The position numbers and the translations under genes are program-made. A DNA stretch of 64,000 nt from Anaerobacillus sp. CMMVII. Its GTDB lineage: Bacteria; Bacillota; Bacilli; Bacillales; Anaerobacillaceae. The notes below the pieces were generated by a model. The model did not search any database. It was not told the DNA's origin and saw only the letters and a list, made by a program, of their open reading frames with translations. The stretch spans positions 372,001 through 436,000 of the forward strand of contig NZ_JACEHK010000010.1 in NCBI RefSeq assembly GCF_025377685.1, read 5' to 3'. Shown piece by piece: positions 1 to 6,693 of this stretch (positions are counted from its first letter, which is position 1; each line of letters begins with the position of its first letter).

Positions 1-282
1 TTAATGGCTACTTATAATGGCAGTAAGGCTTTGCAATTAGAAGAAACTGGAATACTGAAAATTGGCAAAGAAGCTGACTTTATTGTTATCGATAGTCAAA
101 AGCCTCATCTTCAACCAAATCAGCAAGTTATTTCACATTTAGTATATTCAGCATCAGGTAGCGATGTCATCGATGTTTATGTGAGAGGTAATTGTATCAT
201 TCGGAACAAACAATGCTTGACATTGGATGAAGAAAAAATTATTTTTGAAGCTAATCGGGCATTTCGTAACATTCTTTCCTAA
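1..282 (+). CDS. mtaD: 5'-methylthioadenosine/S-adenosylhomocysteine deaminase, C-terminal part
   Basis: The frame is open from the window edge, so only the last 93 or so residues of an amidohydrolase are present. The fragment holds the family's C-terminal beta-sandwich: TGILKIGKEADFIVID, then SHLVYSASGSDVIDVYVRG and the LTLDEEKI tail, which match MtaD-type deaminases of S-adenosylhomocysteine and methylthioadenosine. The metal-binding barrel lies upstream, outside the window. A related cytosine or chlorohydrolase-type deaminase is possible. A loose GC stem (GGCT/AGCC) just after the stop may be a weak terminator. Confidence 0.75.
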   Translation, partial: LMATYNGSKALQLEETGILKIGKEADFIVIDSQKPHLQPNQQVISHLVYSASGSDVIDVYVRGNCIIRNKQCLTLDEEKIIFEANRAFRNILS

Positions 283-496
283 AAAAAGAGGCTTTACTCA
301 AAGATGGTGTTGCGAAAGAAGGTACCATAAGTAGCCTTTTTATCGCATTGGTCACCATCTATTTGGCGTTAGCCATAATGAGTAAGCCTTAAAATAGGTG
401 TAGGTATTGGAGGTTATTTTGGATACTGTAATTGGTTAAAAAGTAACTAACCATGAAAATGCATTACTTTTTTTGGAATAACTCCGGAAAAGTAGT

Positions 497-575
497 CTGC
501 CTAAAGCAGTAATTCAAGGTATTCTCAAAGTTGGGTCGTTCCGGTGAAGATAAAGAAAAGCTCTTTTTTTCCTGT
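497..575 (+). pseudogene. Possible dinG C-terminal remnant
   Basis: The 558 bases between mtaD and ypmA have no intact gene. Near 497 the plus strand reads LPKAVIQ. One frame over, a few codons later, it reads GRSGEDKEKLFF. Together these resemble the C-terminal DinG helicase segment LPKAVLxFKQGFGRLIRS-DKG. dinG is the usual neighbour upstream of ypmA in Bacillus, so a decayed scrap here makes sense by position. The match is short and frameshifted, with stops nearby, and may be chance. The rest of 283-840 shows only a possible hairpin with a T run at about 455-488. Confidence 0.33.
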
Positions 576-840
576 TGATACCATTCACAAATGCTCAGTT
601 GTGAAGTTGGTTCTATTGTAAGAGTTTGCTTCACGCTCACGCCTCCTTTGTTGAGCGGTACTAATATTATCTCCCTGAGGAACAGAGCTATGTTTAGTAA
701 TATTTATTTAAGAAGGAAGAAGCTTTTCTGTAAATAAAACTTACAAGCGCATAAGTACCTCGACAAAGGGATTAGCTTTTAAAAACAAAGTAAAAGATAA
801 GACTAATTTCGTTAAAATCAAGTTGATGGGAGAATGAACC

Positions 841-1008
841 ATGAGCAAAATAGAAGTAATTTCAACTGTAAAAGTAACCAAAACTGCGGATTTATATAAA
901 ATTGTTGATGCTTGTAACAAAAGCTTAAAAGATCGTGATTTAATGTTTGGCCTTGCTTCAGATGAAAAAGACAAAACAAAAATGGTTTTTACCATTTATC
1001 ATTCATAG
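841..1008 (+). CDS. ypmA: YpmA family small protein
   Basis: A 55-residue protein (starts MSKIEVISTVKVTK, ends MVFTIYHS) that resembles the YpmA family of Bacillus, whose function is not established. The ATG follows GGGAG by about 9 bases. It lies 8 bases before ypmB, the same pairing as in B. subtilis, so the two are probably cotranscribed. The minus-strand open frame covering this stretch is only its shadow. Identity rests on position plus protein character. Confidence 0.7.
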   Translation: MSKIEVISTVKVTKTADLYKIVDACNKSLKDRDLMFGLASDEKDKTKMVFTIYHS

Positions 1009-1016
1009 GATTAGAT

Positions 1017-1496
1017 ATGGGGAAAATAATTAGTTTTGTTGGTGTAATTTTAGGAGTGCTTATCGTCTGGCAAGGGCTACAATTTTTTTCGAATGTGAAA
1101 GATCCAATTCGCGAAGCTGAAAATTCAGCATTAACTTTTTTAGAAGAAAATATTGAAATCAGCGAAATTGTTAGTGCAGATTTTTATCATGGAACTCTAA
1201 GCTATCAAGTTTTTCGTGGCTTAACTGAAAATGAGGAGGAAATCATTGTTTGGGTTCCTGATACATTAGATTCTTTAGTCGTGAAAAAAAGTAATGAAGG
1301 AATAAACTTTAATGAGGCCTTTCAATTTACACAGGAAGAACTTCAGCCTAAAGAAGTAATTAGTATTAAACTTGGGATGGAAAATAATATTCCATTGTAT
1401 GAAATTATCTATATTGATCAACAAAATCGGTATTCGTATTATTATATTACCTTCAAAGATGGGTCATATTTAAAACATTTTCATCTAGGAATGTGA
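1017..1496 (+). CDS. ypmB: YpmB-like membrane-anchored PepSY/DUF5590 protein
   Basis: A 159-residue protein with one N-terminal membrane segment (about residues 4-24, IISFVGVILGVLIVWQGLQFF) and an extracytoplasmic part of two small alpha/beta repeats, as in YpmB proteins (DUF5590, PepSY-like). The segments KDPIREAENSALTFLEEN and YEIIYIDQQNRYSYYYITFKDG fit the two halves. The family's role is unknown. It sits between ypmA and aspB as in B. subtilis. No lipobox is seen, so it is likely held by its uncleaved N-terminal helix. Confidence 0.8.
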   Translation: MGKIISFVGVILGVLIVWQGLQFFSNVKDPIREAENSALTFLEENIEISEIVSADFYHGTLSYQVFRGLTENEEEIIVWVPDTLDSLVVKKSNEGINFNEAFQFTQEELQPKEVISIKLGMENNIPLYEIIYIDQQNRYSYYYITFKDGSYLKHFHLGM

Positions 1497-1634
1497 TAAT
1501 TTTAATAATAATCTGAAAAAGGCTTGAAAGCTGTTGATAACACATTTATAGTATGTTTTAAGAAGAATTTATTTCAGTTATACTTTAAAGCGAAAAAGAG
1601 AAAAAATGTTTAATTGTTGGATTGGAGGATACTA

Positions 1635-2822
1635 ATGAAATTAGCAAACAGAGTGTCAACTTTAACACCATCATCAACCCTGGCAATTACAGCTAAAGCA
1701 AAAGCTTTAAAAGAAGCGGGGCATGATGTCATTGGCTTAGGTGCAGGAGAGCCTGACTTTAATACACCAGATTATATTATTGAGGCTGCAATTAAATCAA
1801 TGCACGACGGTCAAACGAAATATACTCCTTCTGGTGGTCTGCCTGCATTAAAAGAAAGTATTATAAACAAGTTTAAACAAGATCAAGGTATCACTTATAC
1901 ACAAAAAGAAATTGTTGTTGCTAGTGGTGCCAAACACGCACTATATTTATTGTTTCAAGCATTATTGAACCCAGGTGACGAGGTCATTATTCCTACCCCT
2001 TATTGGGTGAGCTATCCTGAACAAGTGAAGCTTGCTGAAGGAACACCAGTGTATATTGAAGGTATTGAAACGAATGATTTTAAAATAACTAAACAGCAGC
2101 TTGAAGAAGCAATTACTGAAAATACGAAAGCATTTATTTTAAATTCGCCTAGCAATCCAACTGGGTCTCTTTATTCAGCCGAAGAATTAAAGGAACTTGG
2201 AGAAGTTTGCTTAAAGCATAATATTCTTATTGTTTCAGACGAGATTTATGAAAAGCTCATCTATGGTGGGGCAATTCATGTTTCAGTTGCTGAGCTATCT
2301 GAAGAGTTAAAACAGCAAACGATCATCATTAATGGTGTTTCAAAGTCTCATTCAATGACTGGCTGGAGAATCGGCTATGCAGCCGGAGACGCAAAGATTA
2401 TTACGGCAATGACCGACTTAGCAAGCCATAGTACATCTAACCCTACTACGATGGCCCAATTTGGTTCGATTGCTGCGTACAATGTTGAAAGTGATTTTGT
2501 TGATAAGATGAATGTGGCTTTTGAAGAGCGCTTAAATGTAGTTTATGAGCAGCTTGTGAACATACCTGGTATTAGCTGTGTTAAACCTAAAGGTGCATTT
2601 TACTTATTTCCAAATGTGAAAGCTGCAGTAGAAATGAATGGTTTTTCAAATGTCGATGAATGGGTTGAAAAAATCCTTGAAGTCGAAAAAGTAGCATTAG
2701 TTCCTGGTTCAGGCTTTGGTGCTCCTGATAATGTTAGACTTTCGTATGCTACATCTTTAGAGCAAATACAAGAAGCGTTATCACGAATTGAAAGATTTGT
2801 AAAAAATAATATCAAGGCGTAA
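1635..2822 (+). CDS. aspB: Aspartate aminotransferase, class I PLP enzyme
   Basis: A 395-residue fold-type I aminotransferase that exchanges amino groups between aspartate/glutamate and 2-oxo acids in the cytosol. Visible family landmarks are the N-terminal GLGAGEPDFNTPDY, the SPSNPTG motif, SDEIYEKL (the PLP-ring aspartate), NGVSKSHSMTGWRIGY with the PLP-binding lysine in SKSHSMTG, and a C-terminal NVRLSYATS with the carboxylate-binding arginine. The ATG at 1635 is chosen because GGAGG lies 6 bases upstream. An upstream in-frame TTG has no such site. Length and position before asnS match Bacillus AspB. Confidence 0.93.
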   Translation: MKLANRVSTLTPSSTLAITAKAKALKEAGHDVIGLGAGEPDFNTPDYIIEAAIKSMHDGQTKYTPSGGLPALKESIINKFKQDQGITYTQKEIVVASGAKHALYLLFQALLNPGDEVIIPTPYWVSYPEQVKLAEGTPVYIEGIETNDFKITKQQLEEAITENTKAFILNSPSNPTGSLYSAEELKELGEVCLKHNILIVSDEIYEKLIYGGAIHVSVAELSEELKQQTIIINGVSKSHSMTGWRIGYAAGDAKIITAMTDLASHSTSNPTTMAQFGSIAAYNVESDFVDKMNVAFEERLNVVYEQLVNIPGISCVKPKGAFYLFPNVKAAVEMNGFSNVDEWVEKILEVEKVALVPGSGFGAPDNVRLSYATSLEQIQEALSRIERFVKNNIKA

Positions 2823-2845
2823 AAAAACTACATCCCTTCATGACG

Positions 2846-2874
2846 TTGATTCTCTGTCAAATCAGATGTATAAT
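2846..2874 (+). promoter_or_regulatory. SigA-type promoter for asnS
   Basis: TTGATT and TATAAT are separated by exactly 17 bases, about 100 bases before the asnS start. The -10 is a consensus match. This suggests asnS can be transcribed separately from aspB. No T-box features (GGGTGG-ACCGCG antiterminator) are visible in the leader. Confidence 0.6.
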
Positions 2875-2972
2875 GGTTAAAGTCGATATTGATGTCTAGC
2901 TACCTAGCTTAGGCTTTTCTGATTGGCTAATTATACATATAGATAGATACAATGTTTATGGAGGGAAAATTT

Positions 2973-4262
2973 GTGAAGACGACTATTTCTCAAGTTGGAA
3001 AATATACAGATCAAGAGGTCACTATTGGTGCATGGCTTGCTAATAAGCGATCGAGCGGTAAAATTGCTTTCCTACAATTACGTGATGGGACAGGCTTTAT
3101 CCAAGGGGTTGTAGTAAAAGCGGAAGTTGCAGAAGAAGTATTTGCAACAGCAAAAAACATGACTCAGGAAAGTTCTTTATATGTAAAAGGAATTGTAAGA
3201 AGCGATGAACGAGCTCCCTCTGGATATGAATTAACTGTTACAGGAATTGAAATCATCCATGAGGCTGTTGATTATCCAATTACACCGAAAGAGCATGGAA
3301 CTGAATTTTTAATGGACCACCGTCATTTATGGTTACGGTCAAAGCGACAACACGCTGTAATGAAAGTTCGTAATGAATTAATTCGTGCGACCTATGAATT
3401 CTTTAATGAAAATGGCTTTGTAAAAGTAGATCCTCCGATTTTAACAGGAAGTTCTGCAGAAGGAACGACAAACCTATTCCATACAAAATACTTTGATGAA
3501 GATGCTTATCTATCCCAAAGTGGACAACTTTATATGGAAGCGGCTGCGATGGCGCTAGGAAAAGTATTTTCATTCGGTCCAACTTTTCGTGCTGAAAAGT
3601 CAAAAACTCGTCGTCATTTAATCGAATTTTGGATGATTGAACCGGAAATGGCATTTGTTGACCATGAAGAGAGCCTAGAAGTTCAAGAGCAGTACGTTAG
3701 TTATATGGTTCAATCTGTATTAAAGAACTGTCAACTTGAATTAAAAGTATTGGGTCGTGATATCTCAAAACTTGAAAAAATAGTAGCTCCTTTCCCAAGA
3801 ATTACTTATGATGATGCTATTAAATTCCTGCAAGAAAATGGGCATGAAATACAATGGGGAGAGGACTTCGGTGCACCTCATGAAACAGCAATTGCCGAGA
3901 GTTTCGAAAAACCAGTATTCATTACTCACTACCCTGCAGAGATAAAGGCATTTTACATGAAGCCACATCCAAATCGAGCGGATGTTGTTCTTTGTGCGGA
4001 TATGATTGCTCCTGAGGGCTATGGGGAGATTATCGGTGGAAGTCAACGTATTGATGATATGGATTTATTGCAAAAACGTTTTGAAGAGCATAATCTTCCA
4101 GAAGATACGTACAAGTGGTATTTGGACTTACGCCGTTATGGTTCTGTTCCACATTCAGGCTTTGGCTTAGGGTTAGAAAGAACCGTGGCTTGGGTATGTG
4201 GCTTAGAGCATGTACGTGAAACGATTCCATTCCCACGTCTGTTAAACCGTTTATATCCGTAA
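2973..4262 (+). CDS. asnS: Asparaginyl-tRNA synthetase
   Basis: Class IIb aminoacyl-tRNA synthetase that charges tRNA-Asn. The N-terminal OB-fold anticodon-binding domain (about residues 1-100) includes [24 protein letters not shown]. The catalytic domain shows motif 2 ([24 protein letters not shown]) and motif 3 ([15 protein letters not shown]). The GTG at 2973 is preferred because it gives the conserved start (M)KTTIS and has GGAGGG 8 bases upstream. The in-frame ATG at 2952 would overlap that ribosome site. About 429 residues, normal for Bacillus. A strong terminator follows. Confidence 0.95.
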   Translation: MKTTISQVGKYTDQEVTIGAWLANKRSSGKIAFLQLRDGTGFIQGVVVKAEVAEEVFATAKNMTQESSLYVKGIVRSDERAPSGYELTVTGIEIIHEAVDYPITPKEHGTEFLMDHRHLWLRSKRQHAVMKVRNELIRATYEFFNENGFVKVDPPILTGSSAEGTTNLFHTKYFDEDAYLSQSGQLYMEAAAMALGKVFSFGPTFRAEKSKTRRHLIEFWMIEPEMAFVDHEESLEVQEQYVSYMVQSVLKNCQLELKVLGRDISKLEKIVAPFPRITYDDAIKFLQENGHEIQWGEDFGAPHETAIAESFEKPVFITHYPAEIKAFYMKPHPNRADVVLCADMIAPEGYGEIIGGSQRIDDMDLLQKRFEEHNLPEDTYKWYLDLRRYGSVPHSGFGLGLERTVAWVCGLEHVRETIPFPRLLNRLYP

Positions 4263-4312
4263 GAAAACCCAGTAGTAAGAGATTACTAAACAACTCTATA
4301 GTGAGTTTTATT

Positions 4313-4337
4313 AAAACCCCGATCTTCGGGGTTTTTT
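4313..4337 (+). terminator. Rho-independent terminator after asnS
   Basis: A perfect stem AAAACCCCGA / TCGGGGTTTT with a short loop, followed by T residues. Confidence 0.85.
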
Positions 4338-4425
4338 CACTTCTTTACAGTATAAAATAAGCCAAGTGTTCTCGGAAATACTGCAAGCAAAATCATGATA
4401 TAATTACTTTTGAGGTGGAAAACAG

Positions 4426-5127
4426 ATGGACCGAAAGATGATGATAAATTGGATTAACGAAGGCACGGTATCAATACCTAGCAGACTTATTCAAGATTAT
4501 AAAAAGCTTAAACTAACTGAAAGTGAAGTTATGTTGCTCATTCATGTGTACTCGTTTCTGCAACAAGGAACTAGTTTTCCAACACCGGAAATTCTAGCTA
4601 ATAGAATGAGCCACTCTGAAGCAGATTCAATGCAAATGCTGCAAAGCCTTATGAAAAGGGGATTCTTAGAACTACAGGAAACCAAAGATGAGAACAATAG
4701 TATATCTGAGGCATTCTCCTTAGCGCCTTTATGGGACAAGCTGATCATGTTATCGTATGAGCAAAAAGAAGAAAAGCAAGTGGCAGCAAAGGCCGATGAT
4801 GAACGAACATTGTATCATTTATTCGAGGGTGAGTTTGGACGTCCATTGTCACCGATGGAGTGTGAACTTATCAACATTTGGTTGGACCAAGAAAGCTATA
4901 ATCCAAATCTTATTAAAGCAGCATTAATGGAGAGTGTTGTTTCCGGAAAACGAAATCTTCGCTATATTGATCGAATTTTAATTGAATGGAACAAAAATGG
5001 TGTTAAAACAGTCAAAGAAGCCAAAGAATACGGTGAAAAATTCCGTAATCATCAATACAAGTCAACAACCCCAACACAAGCAGAACCCAAGAAGAAATTT
5101 CCTTCGTATAATTGGCTAAAGGACTAG
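4426..5127 (+). CDS. dnaD: DNA replication initiation/restart protein DnaD
   Basis: A 233-residue DnaD, a primosomal protein that acts with DnaA, DnaB and DnaI in helicase loading. The first ~100 residues form a winged-helix domain (TESEVMLLIHVYSFLQQG; FPTPEILANRMSHSEA). Residues about 125-200 form the DnaB/DnaD C-terminal helical domain (FEGEFGRPLSPMECELINIWL; RNLRYIDRILIEWNKNGV). The tail ends YNWLKD. GAGGTGG precedes the ATG. Order asnS-dnaD-nth matches B. subtilis. The stop codon runs straight into a heptamer repeat array. Confidence 0.93.
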   Translation: MDRKMMINWINEGTVSIPSRLIQDYKKLKLTESEVMLLIHVYSFLQQGTSFPTPEILANRMSHSEADSMQMLQSLMKRGFLELQETKDENNSISEAFSLAPLWDKLIMLSYEQKEEKQVAAKADDERTLYHLFEGEFGRPLSPMECELINIWLDQESYNPNLIKAALMESVVSGKRNLRYIDRILIEWNKNGVKTVKEAKEYGEKFRNHQYKSTTPTQAEPKKKFPSYNWLKD

Positions 5128-5231
5128 TGTAGAGTGTAGAGTGTAGAGTGTAGAGTGTAGAGTGTAGAGTGTAGAGTGTAGAGTGTAGAGTGTAGAGTGT
5201 AGAGTGTAGAGTGTAGAGTGTAGAGTGTAGA
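5127..5231. repeat. Tandem heptamer array, 15 copies of GTGTAGA
   Basis: Fifteen uninterrupted, identical 7-base units starting inside the dnaD stop codon. The 7-base period keeps all three frames cycling; on the minus strand it gives a repeated TLYTLHS peptide that is only a by-product. Perfect identity suggests recent slippage expansion. A shorter related array (GAATGTA) lies near 62295. Confidence 0.95.
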
Positions 5232-5343
5232 GATTGATCAACGCTTCGCAATGTATTTAAAAAGACATGCGTAGGTCAGATGTAATGCAATTTATTGATC
5301 AAAATGCGTGAGCTATTTAAAAATATAGAAAGTAAAACTTATT

Positions 5344-5465
5344 ATTTCAGTTGGTGGGAATGAATTTATTCCCACTGCGAAGCAGTCTCAGACATGGGAA
5401 AAGTGACGTAGGGAAGTTCACTTCCTTATAAGTCACTTTTCCCATGTCTGAGACCAAACTGAAAT
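5344..5465. repeat. Large nested inverted-repeat element before nth
   Basis: Perfect 23-base inverted arms (5385-5407 and 5432-5454, GTCTCAGACATGGG...) enclose a smaller GGAAG/CTTCC hairpin. An outer pair (ATTTCAGTTGGT at 5344-5355, ACCAAACTGAAAT at 5453-5465) and a side hairpin GGGAAT/ATTCCC (5356-5373) complete a branched structure. It could be a miniature mobile repeat or a structured leader; it ends about 15 bases before the nth ribosome-binding site. Confidence 0.85.
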
Positions 5466-5493
5466 TGAAAAAAACTTCCTAGGAGGTGTTTTT

Positions 5494-6159
5494 ATGCTTA
5501 CCAAAAAGAAAATTGAAGAAGAAGTATTAGTGCAAATGGAGAAAATGTTTCCTGAGGCCCATTGTGAACTGAACCATGAAAATCCGTTTGAGCTAACAAT
5601 TGCTGTATTGTTATCCGCACAATGTACAGATGTTTTAGTTAACAAAGTAACAAAAGATCTGTTTCAGAAATATAAAACGCCTGAAGACTATTTAGCGGTT
5701 CCACTTGAAGAACTTGAAAATGATATCAGAAGAATTGGTTTGTATCGTAATAAAGCCAAGAATATTAAAAAATTATCTCAGGCCCTTATCGAAGAATACG
5801 GTGGTGTAATACCGAGAGAAAGAGATGAATTAGTTAAATTAGCTGGAGTAGGTCGTAAAACAGCAAACGTTGTGATCTCGGTGGCATTTGGCACCCCAGC
5901 TATTGCAGTTGATACCCATGTTGAACGAGTGAGTAAGCGCTTAGGAATTTGTAAATGGAAAGACTCAGTACTAGAAGTTGAAAATACATTAATGCGAAAA
6001 ATTCCAAAACATCTTTGGTCGGATACTCATCACCGTTTTATCTTTTTTGGTAGATACCATTGCAAAGCTCAATCACCTCAATGTGAAATTTGCCCACTGT
6101 TGCACTTATGTAGAGAAGGGAAGAAGCGCTTAAAAGGAGGAAAAGATGAAAAAAATTAG
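5494..6159 (+). CDS. nth: Endonuclease III
   Basis: Base-excision repair DNA glycosylase/AP lyase for oxidised pyrimidines. The helix-hairpin-helix is LAGVGRKTANVV, with the catalytic lysine in GRKTA, and the catalytic aspartate lies in AVDTHVERVSKRL. The C-terminus has the [4Fe-4S] ligand pattern C-x6-C-x2-C-x5-C (CKAQSPQCEICPLLHLC). Length 221 residues is standard. AGGAGG lies 7 bases before the ATG. It overlaps ypoC by 14 bases, so the two are translationally coupled as in B. subtilis. Confidence 0.96.
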   Translation: MLTKKKIEEEVLVQMEKMFPEAHCELNHENPFELTIAVLLSAQCTDVLVNKVTKDLFQKYKTPEDYLAVPLEELENDIRRIGLYRNKAKNIKKLSQALIEEYGGVIPRERDELVKLAGVGRKTANVVISVAFGTPAIAVDTHVERVSKRLGICKWKDSVLEVENTLMRKIPKHLWSDTHHRFIFFGRYHCKAQSPQCEICPLLHLCREGKKRLKGGKDEKN

Positions 6160-6640
6160 AATTCCTGAAGCGTTCGTACTTGCCCCTTTTTTTTATGAAC
6201 ATGAAGAAATTCAATTTAATCAGGGTGCAGAATTTATTGATATGATAAATGATGAACCACTCATTTTTGATGTATTGCATTATTTATCCGAGGATCATTT
6301 AAAACCCTGGCTAGATAAAAACGTATATATTCCTCAGTTACTAGAGGATTGGCAGAAAACTGAGCCGTTAATTATCAATTTTTTTCAGGTACGCGACCGA
6401 AAAGGGGCGTTAGAGCCTATGACACGAATGGTTAAGCTCTTTTTAGCATTTCTTTTCTGGACGAATAATCAACCTGTACCTAATCTAAAGAACCTTATCG
6501 CCTCAATTAATGAACTAAAAGTTAAGCCAGTTAATAGTGAGGAAAGAATTGGCTATATTCTATCAGCACCCAATCATCATCATGCTTATACGCAATTGAA
6601 ACAGCTATTTATTGAGCAACAAAAAAATATGCAATTATAA
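6146..6640 (+). CDS. ypoC: YpoC family protein
   Basis: A 164-residue soluble protein placed exactly where ypoC follows nth in B. subtilis. Visible segments include IPEAFVLAPFFYEHEE and LPKPW-like ...DHLKPWLDKNVYIPQLLEDW, typical of the uncharacterised YpoC family. No catalytic motif or membrane segment is seen. The ATG is preceded by AAAGGAGG inside the end of nth. Function unknown. Confidence 0.8.
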   Translation: MKKIRIPEAFVLAPFFYEHEEIQFNQGAEFIDMINDEPLIFDVLHYLSEDHLKPWLDKNVYIPQLLEDWQKTEPLIINFFQVRDRKGALEPMTRMVKLFLAFLFWTNNQPVPNLKNLIASINELKVKPVNSEERIGYILSAPNHHHAYTQLKQLFIEQQKNMQL

Positions 6641-6660
6641 AACAAAATAAAAGATAGAAA

Positions 6661-6692
6661 AAAGCGCAAGGCATTATGCCTTACGCTTTTTC
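6661..6692. terminator. Bidirectional terminator between ypoC and ponA
   Basis: AAAGCG-AAGGC / GCCTTACGCTTTTT hairpin between two convergent genes, with T runs readable on both strands. Confidence 0.8.
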
Positions 6693-6693
6693 A

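Noticed and set aside
741-995. Minus-strand frame of 84 residues
   Set aside because: It is antisense to ypmA, which has a good ribosome site and synteny.
2823-2972. T-box riboswitch upstream of asnS
   Set aside because: No antiterminator motif or specifier stem seen; a plain SigA promoter explains the region.
5127-5231. CRISPR array
   Set aside because: Units are 7 bases with no spacers, and no cas genes are present.
5012-5251. Minus-strand frame with a repeated TLYTLHS peptide
   Set aside because: It is produced by the 7-base tandem array and the end of dnaD; no ribosome site.
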